This document shows, one piece after another, positions 15,535 through 19,022 of a stretch of DNA of 19,022 bases. The notes under the pieces are model-generated. The model ran no database searches. It was given only the letters and a program-made list of their open reading frames with translations, and had not been told where the DNA came from. The position numbers and the translations under genes are program-made. Numbering within the stretch: the stretch's first letter is position 1; each line of letters opens with the position of its first letter. The stretch is from Deltaproteobacteria bacterium UBA2957 (GTDB taxonomy: Bacteria > Myxococcota_A > UBA796), in assembly GCA_002348535.1 (NCBI GenBank), contig DEBL01000323.1, positions 1-19,022 of the forward strand, written 5' to 3'.

Positions 15535-17037
15535 TCAGCGAATCTCAGCCATCACAACGGTGATGTTGTCCTTACCGCCACCGTGGTGCGCTGCTCGAAT
15601 CATTTCGCGGCAAACAACCCGGGGGTCCTGGTAATGATTCAGGATCGCCTCGATGTCTTCGTCCTCGATCTCGCCCCACAGACCATCCGAGCAGAGCATG
15701 ATGCGGTCACCCGGTTCCAGTTCCACGGAAAAAATGTCAATCTCAACGTTTCGCTCGGTGCCAACGGTGCGAAGCAGAATGTTTGAGTGAGGGTGGTGGC
15801 GAGCCTCTTCGGGGCTGATCCGGTTCTGCTCCACCATGCGCGCAACCAAGCTGTGATCTCGGGTGATCTGGTGCAGGACTGAGTCTCGCATGAGGTAGCC
15901 GCGAGAGTCGCCCACATTGGCGACATAGGCCAACGTGTCTTTGTACACCAGCGCAGCCACCAACGTGGTCCCCATGTCATTGCCGAGTTCTTCGGAGTGG
16001 TCTTTGATGCCGTTGTTTGCGGCTTGAAAGGACTCGTCGAGAATGTTCTCGAGGGTTTCTGGGGAGATCTGGTTGACCCGCTCAAAACGCACAGCCGCCT
16101 CGCGGCAGATCGTATCGACCGCCATTCGGCTCGCCACTTCTCCGGCCTCGTGACCGCCCATTCCGTCCGCTGCGACATAGAGTTGAACATCGGGTGTCAG
16201 CTGCACCCAGCCCCAGTTGTCTTCGTTGAGAACACGCAGGAGACCCACATCGGTCATTGCGGCTGCAGTCGGAGCGGCGTGGTCATCAGGTTCGCTGGTG
16301 ATGGCGGCTTCGATTGCGCGCCCAAACTCCATTGGCCGAGTGTACCGTCCGCGCACGGCGCCTTCGAGCGCTTCGATCAGGCTCAGGTCATGCACAGCGG
16401 TGAACCGCCGCAGCGTACGAGACAAACTTTCGAGGCCCAGTTGAATCTGGCTGGCGGGCAGCGTTCCCGTGTTGATGGCACGGATCTCAAGATCGAACAG
16501 TTTGAATGCGCCGTCTTCAGTCCGAATGAAGTTGGCTTGGGTAAGCGGCGCGATTTCAACTCCATTGGTCTGCAAGAACGCGAGGAGACCCACGCTGCGC
16601 AATGCGAGATCAAGCATCTGGCTTCTCGAGATGGGAGCGCACTCGTCGACCATCAGGGTCTCTTGGCCCCAGTCGGTGATGGTGCACACCACATCGTCGA
16701 CGCGGATCGTCTCGATGGTGGGAACCAAGCCGGGGTGAGCCAGATTCATGGCTTGGTATTGCTCGTAGGAATCGAACAGGTCGGCGTCCCATCGGGCGCT
16801 TACCAAGAACCGACGGAGGCGCTGTTCGGAACCGCACCTGAGGCAGTTGGGTGCGGATCGTGGGGTGTCCAGTGAACCGCAGTCGAAGCATTTGCGACTG
16901 GCCATGTCGGGTCGATTGTCGTTGGCCAAGTAGAACATTCGCCCCTCGCCCAGTCGAACCAAGCCTTCGATCGCATAGTGATCACCCAAGCGTGAGCCGG
17001 GCTGGAAGGGGGCTGGACGGGTCTTAGACAGCGGCAC
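15535..17037 (-). CDS. Zinc-ribbon pseudokinase fused to PP2C-type Ser/Thr phosphatase
   Basis: This 500-residue protein has a complete PP2C domain at about 258-500: TDVGLLRVLNEDN, ADGMGGHEAGE with metal-binding Asp, NVGDSRGY, LCSDGLWGE and GGGKDNITVV. It should dephosphorylate Ser/Thr proteins using Mn/Mg. The N-terminal half resembles a decayed kinase: GSRLGDHYAIEGLVRLGEG looks like a P-loop strand pair. A four-Cys zinc ribbon (C50, C53, C65, C68) is inserted after it, and ANFIRTEDGAFKLFDLE mimics the catalytic loop and DFG region without the HRD Asp and with DLE in place of DFG. I chose GTG at 17037, 10 nt after AAGGAG; an in-frame ATG at 17115 would overlap the tgt start and carries no family sequence. 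It heads an operon with cca and an exported protein. The kinase-like assignment is by pattern only. Confidence 0.88.
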   Translation of the reverse strand: MPLSKTRPAPFQPGSRLGDHYAIEGLVRLGEGRMFYLANDNRPDMASRKCFDCGSLDTPRSAPNCLRCGSEQRLRRFLVSARWDADLFDSYEQYQAMNLAHPGLVPTIETIRVDDVVCTITDWGQETLMVDECAPISRSQMLDLALRSVGLLAFLQTNGVEIAPLTQANFIRTEDGAFKLFDLEIRAINTGTLPASQIQLGLESLSRTLRRFTAVHDLSLIEALEGAVRGRYTRPMEFGRAIEAAITSEPDDHAAPTAAAMTDVGLLRVLNEDNWGWVQLTPDVQLYVAADGMGGHEAGEVASRMAVDTICREAAVRFERVNQISPETLENILDESFQAANNGIKDHSEELGNDMGTTLVAALVYKDTLAYVANVGDSRGYLMRDSVLHQITRDHSLVARMVEQNRISPEEARHHPHSNILLRTVGTERNVEIDIFSVELEPGDRIMLCSDGLWGEIEDEDIEAILNHYQDPRVVCREMIRAAHHGGGKDNITVVMAEIR

Positions 17038-17047
17038 GGATCGGGGG

Positions 17048-17053
17048 CTCCTT
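17048..17053 (-). promoter_or_regulatory. Shine-Dalgarno that fixes the phosphatase start
   Basis: AAGGAG on the minus strand, 10 nt before the GTG at 17037. It is the reason for preferring that GTG to upstream in-frame ATG codons at 17115 and 17190, which overlap tgt. Confidence 0.65.
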
Positions 17054-17063
17054 GTCGATGAGT

Positions 17064-17091
17064 ATTGTAATGCCCTTTTGCCAATGGTGAA
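17064..17091 (-). promoter_or_regulatory. Candidate promoter for the phosphatase-cca operon
   Basis: On the minus strand TTCACC (17086-17091) is followed after 16 bp by TACAAT (17064-17069), matching consensus in 4 and 5 of 6 bases. It lies in the 76-bp gap shared with the divergent tgt gene and would leave a leader of about 20 nt carrying AAGGAG. No equally good plus-strand promoter for tgt is visible in the gap. Confidence 0.4.
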
Positions 17092-17108
17092 GCTTACGGC
17101 GTAAGGTC

Positions 17109-17120
17109 GGTTCATGAACC
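17109..17120. repeat. 12-bp perfect palindrome centred on the tgt start codon
   Basis: GGTTCATGAACC spans the tgt initiation codon (ATG at 17114-17116). Being symmetric, it places an ATG on each strand. It could be an operator, a weak RNA hairpin that hides the start, or chance. Confidence 0.6.
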
Positions 17121-18286
17121 AGTTGCCATTCTTGATCGAAGCCACCCATGGAAGTGCCCGCGCGGGGACGCTCACCACGCCACACGGCAAGGTTCAAACC
17201 CCTGTATTCATGCCAGTCGGGACACAAGGCGCCATTCGGTCGCTCTCCCCGCTGCACTTGAGTCAGACGGGATCGCAAATAATTTTGGCAAACACCTACC
17301 ATCTCTCTCAGCGGCCGGGGGAGCGTTTGGTGGCCAAGCATGGGGGCCTCCATTCCATGATGGACGTTGACCTGCCGATTTTGACGGACTCCGGTGGGTT
17401 CCAAGTGTTCTCCCTGAAGAAAAGTCAGGTCGATGAAGACGGCGTGACATTTGCCTATGAAGTGGATGGAAAGAAGACGTTTCTTTCACCCGAGACATCA
17501 ATGGACATTCAACAGCAACTCGGTGCCGACATCGCCATGAATTTCGATGAGTGCTTGGCGTTTGGGGTTGACAAGGATGCGGCCACTCAAAGCGTTGACC
17601 GCACTGCAAGGTGGGCGGAACGCTGCAAGAAGGCTCACACCCGCGAGGATCAGTCTTTATTTGGCATCATCCAAGGTGGGTTCTGGCCAGACCTACGGGC
17701 TCGTTCTGCCCGTCAGATCACTGACATTGGGTTTGACGGCTATGCGTTGGGGGGACTGAGTGTTGGCGAAGGCCATCAGAAGATGTGTGAGGTGCTCAAC
17801 TACGCGGTTGATCCGATGCCAACCAACGCACCGCGCTACTTGATGGGGGTTGGCCGTCCGCTTGATCTTGTCGAGGGTGTGGCGCGCGGAATCGACATGT
17901 TTGACTGTGTGATTGCAACTCGGCACAGTCGTTCCGGCATGTTCTACACCGACAAGGGCCGAATTCGAATGACGGATAAGCGCTTTCGGAACGACATGTA
18001 TCCCCCCGATACATCGTGCACGTGCTACACCTGCACTCGCTTCACGCGGGCATACCTGCACCACCTGTTCCGCGTTGGTGAGATTCTGGCTGCGACGCTC
18101 ACAACCATTCACAACCTGACTTGGTTTGCATCGTTCATGGCCCGAATGCGATCCAGCATTGTTGACGGTTCATTCGAGTCCTACCGTCAGTGGGTCCACG
18201 AAATGTATCCGGAGAAGGATCCTGCTCCGTCGGGTTCTGGGCCGCAGAATCGCAGAGGCAAGGCCGCTAAAAAACGCCGGAGATGA
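17114..18286 (+). CDS. tgt: tRNA-guanine transglycosylase (queuosine biosynthesis)
   Basis: This 390-residue enzyme exchanges guanine-34 of GUN-anticodon tRNAs for preQ1 on the way to queuosine. It shows GTQGAIRSL near the N-terminus, ILTDSGGFQVFSL with the catalytic Asp92, FDECLAF (144-150), IIQGG (185-189), the LGGLSVGEG loop, and GIDMFDCV with the nucleophile Asp264. The zinc site is C302-x-C304-x2-C307 plus His333. The usual RNARNG after TR is HSRSG here, a variable spot in the family. The C-terminus carries an extra very basic tail (RRGKAAKKRRR), perhaps for RNA contact. The ATG sits in a perfect 12-bp palindrome, with AAGG about 7 nt upstream. It ends in a 20-bp tail-to-tail overlap with the next gene. 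Confidence 0.97.
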   Translation: MNQLPFLIEATHGSARAGTLTTPHGKVQTPVFMPVGTQGAIRSLSPLHLSQTGSQIILANTYHLSQRPGERLVAKHGGLHSMMDVDLPILTDSGGFQVFSLKKSQVDEDGVTFAYEVDGKKTFLSPETSMDIQQQLGADIAMNFDECLAFGVDKDAATQSVDRTARWAERCKKAHTREDQSLFGIIQGGFWPDLRARSARQITDIGFDGYALGGLSVGEGHQKMCEVLNYAVDPMPTNAPRYLMGVGRPLDLVEGVARGIDMFDCVIATRHSRSGMFYTDKGRIRMTDKRFRNDMYPPDTSCTCYTCTRFTRAYLHHLFRVGEILAATLTTIHNLTWFASFMARMRSSIVDGSFESYRQWVHEMYPEKDPAPSGSGPQNRRGKAAKKRRR

Positions 18287-19022
18287 TCAACCACACCGCC
18301 AGAAGCATCACTGCAGCGGCCATCATCCCGACCACGGTGGCCCAGAGCAGGCCCGTTAAAACGGACTGCTGAATGGGCAGTCCATCGGTGTTTCCGGTGG
18401 TGGCCGTCATCTCTCCGATCGGTGGAAGGCTCGGGTTTGTGGTGTCCGATCCGGACAACTCGGCGGTTTGCTCGGTTTGGTCATGAGGGTTGTGGATGGG
18501 CCCGTGATCGATTCCGTTGGCCATGGGTAGCGGATCGATCGTCTCGTTCACGATGTGATTGCGAAAGGACGCGCCGGGTGGCGAATAGGCCGATTGGTAT
18601 CGTTCCTCGGCGGCATCGAGAGCGGCATGAATTCGCCCGATCAGATCGTGATGGAGTCGAAGGTCTTCAGTGGCAAACCCTTGGGTCTCTGTGGGGTCGT
18701 CGGTCTGTTCCCCACGTTCTCCCATTGTGGACGAGGACCATCGATCAAGCAGTCCCCGGCCGACGCTGTCTTCGCCCAGCTCAGGCAGCACCTCATCCGA
18801 CAGCCCAATGGGTGCCACCTGCAGCGCGAGGCGCTGACTGGGCACATCGGGAGGCGGACGGTGGGCGATGAGTCGGTTGCTGACATCAACGGGGCACTCG
18901 TTCAAGCCGCTGTCCATGGCTGTCTCTCGGAGTGCTGCAGCAAGGCTCGAGGCCGATGGGACATCGACTGGTAGGCGGTCGAACGGGTGTAGTCGTCGCA
19001 GGAGCGCCATCGCATCGGTAAG
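18267..19022 (-). CDS. Tail-anchored membrane protein, possibly the C-terminal part of a Ser/Thr kinase
   Basis: The frame is open to the right edge; an internal ATG at 19010 would give 247 residues, but the true start may lie outside the window. The first visible part (MALLRRLHPFDRLPVDVPS, then SSLAAALRETA) resembles the last helices of a bacterial protein kinase C-lobe, where a helix, a proline-rich turn and a final Ala/Leu helix are typical. A long low-complexity, acidic and Pro/Thr-rich linker follows (about 40-210). A single hydrophobic helix at the very end (about 217-246, VLTGLLWATVVGMMAAAV) would anchor the protein in the membrane. No catalytic kinase motif lies inside the window, so the kinase idea is weak. 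The TAG stop overlaps the end of tgt by 20 bp, convergent. Confidence 0.65.
   Translation of the reverse strand, partial: LTDAMALLRRLHPFDRLPVDVPSASSLAAALRETAMDSGLNECPVDVSNRLIAHRPPPDVPSQRLALQVAPIGLSDEVLPELGEDSVGRGLLDRWSSSTMGERGEQTDDPTETQGFATEDLRLHHDLIGRIHAALDAAEERYQSAYSPPGASFRNHIVNETIDPLPMANGIDHGPIHNPHDQTEQTAELSGSDTTNPSLPPIGEMTATTGNTDGLPIQQSVLTGLLWATVVGMMAAAVMLLAVWLIISGVF

Noticed and set aside
15997..16875. 292-residue plus-strand ORF
   Set aside because: It is antisense to the PP2C gene with its intact catalytic motifs.
17038..17190. Extended phosphatase N-terminus from 17190 or 17115
   Set aside because: It overlaps the tgt coding start on the other strand; AAGGAG at 17048-17053 points to GTG 17037.

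Overview
The window looks like chromosomal DNA from a GC-rich Gram-negative bacterium, most likely a member of the Myxococcota or a related former deltaproteobacterial lineage. The reasons are a secreted metalloprotease with a MYXO-CTERM-like tail (Cys, short hydrophobic helix, Arg cluster), several lipoproteins with lipoboxes, an Oar-like TonB-dependent receptor with a carboxypeptidase-regulatory-like N-terminus, a deltaproteobacterial-style sulfatase-like protein, and an Asp/Ala/His-rich lipoprotein. The taxonomic call is inference from these protein styles. No tRNA, rRNA, insertion sequence, prophage or CRISPR array was seen.

Positions 1-8077 are read entirely on the minus strand. In transcription order they hold a secreted protein of unknown function, a metzincin-type metalloprotease with PKD-like domains (4-nt overlap with the previous gene), a large exported sulfatase-like protein with Thr at the catalytic Cys/Ser position, an ECF sigma factor / zinc-finger anti-sigma factor / periplasmic coiled-coil protein cassette joined by two 4-nt start-stop overlaps, a long-chain acyl-CoA synthetase, and the start of an acidic, His-containing lipoprotein that runs off the left edge.

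Positions 8078-8424 are a 347-bp divergent regulatory region. It carries candidate promoters and, just before the next start codon, two identical hairpin-forming 16-mers with GAAA loops. Positions 8425-13145 are a plus-strand three-gene operon: a TonB-dependent outer-membrane receptor and two large lipoproteins packed with 2-3 bp gaps, closed by a textbook intrinsic terminator at 13170-13194. This looks like a surface uptake or binding system of unknown ligand.

Positions 13200-17037 are a minus-strand operon: a PP2C phosphatase fused behind a degenerate kinase-like domain that contains a zinc ribbon, a class II CCA/poly(A) nucleotidyltransferase, and an exported beta-rich protein. Divergent from it, separated by 76 bp, is tgt (queuosine tRNA modification). 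It converges, with a 20-bp overlap, on a tail-anchored protein that may continue past the right edge and whose N-terminus resembles the end of a Ser/Thr kinase. Together the right half links tRNA maturation or modification genes with a kinase/phosphatase-type signalling protein, while the left and centre are mainly envelope and secreted functions.
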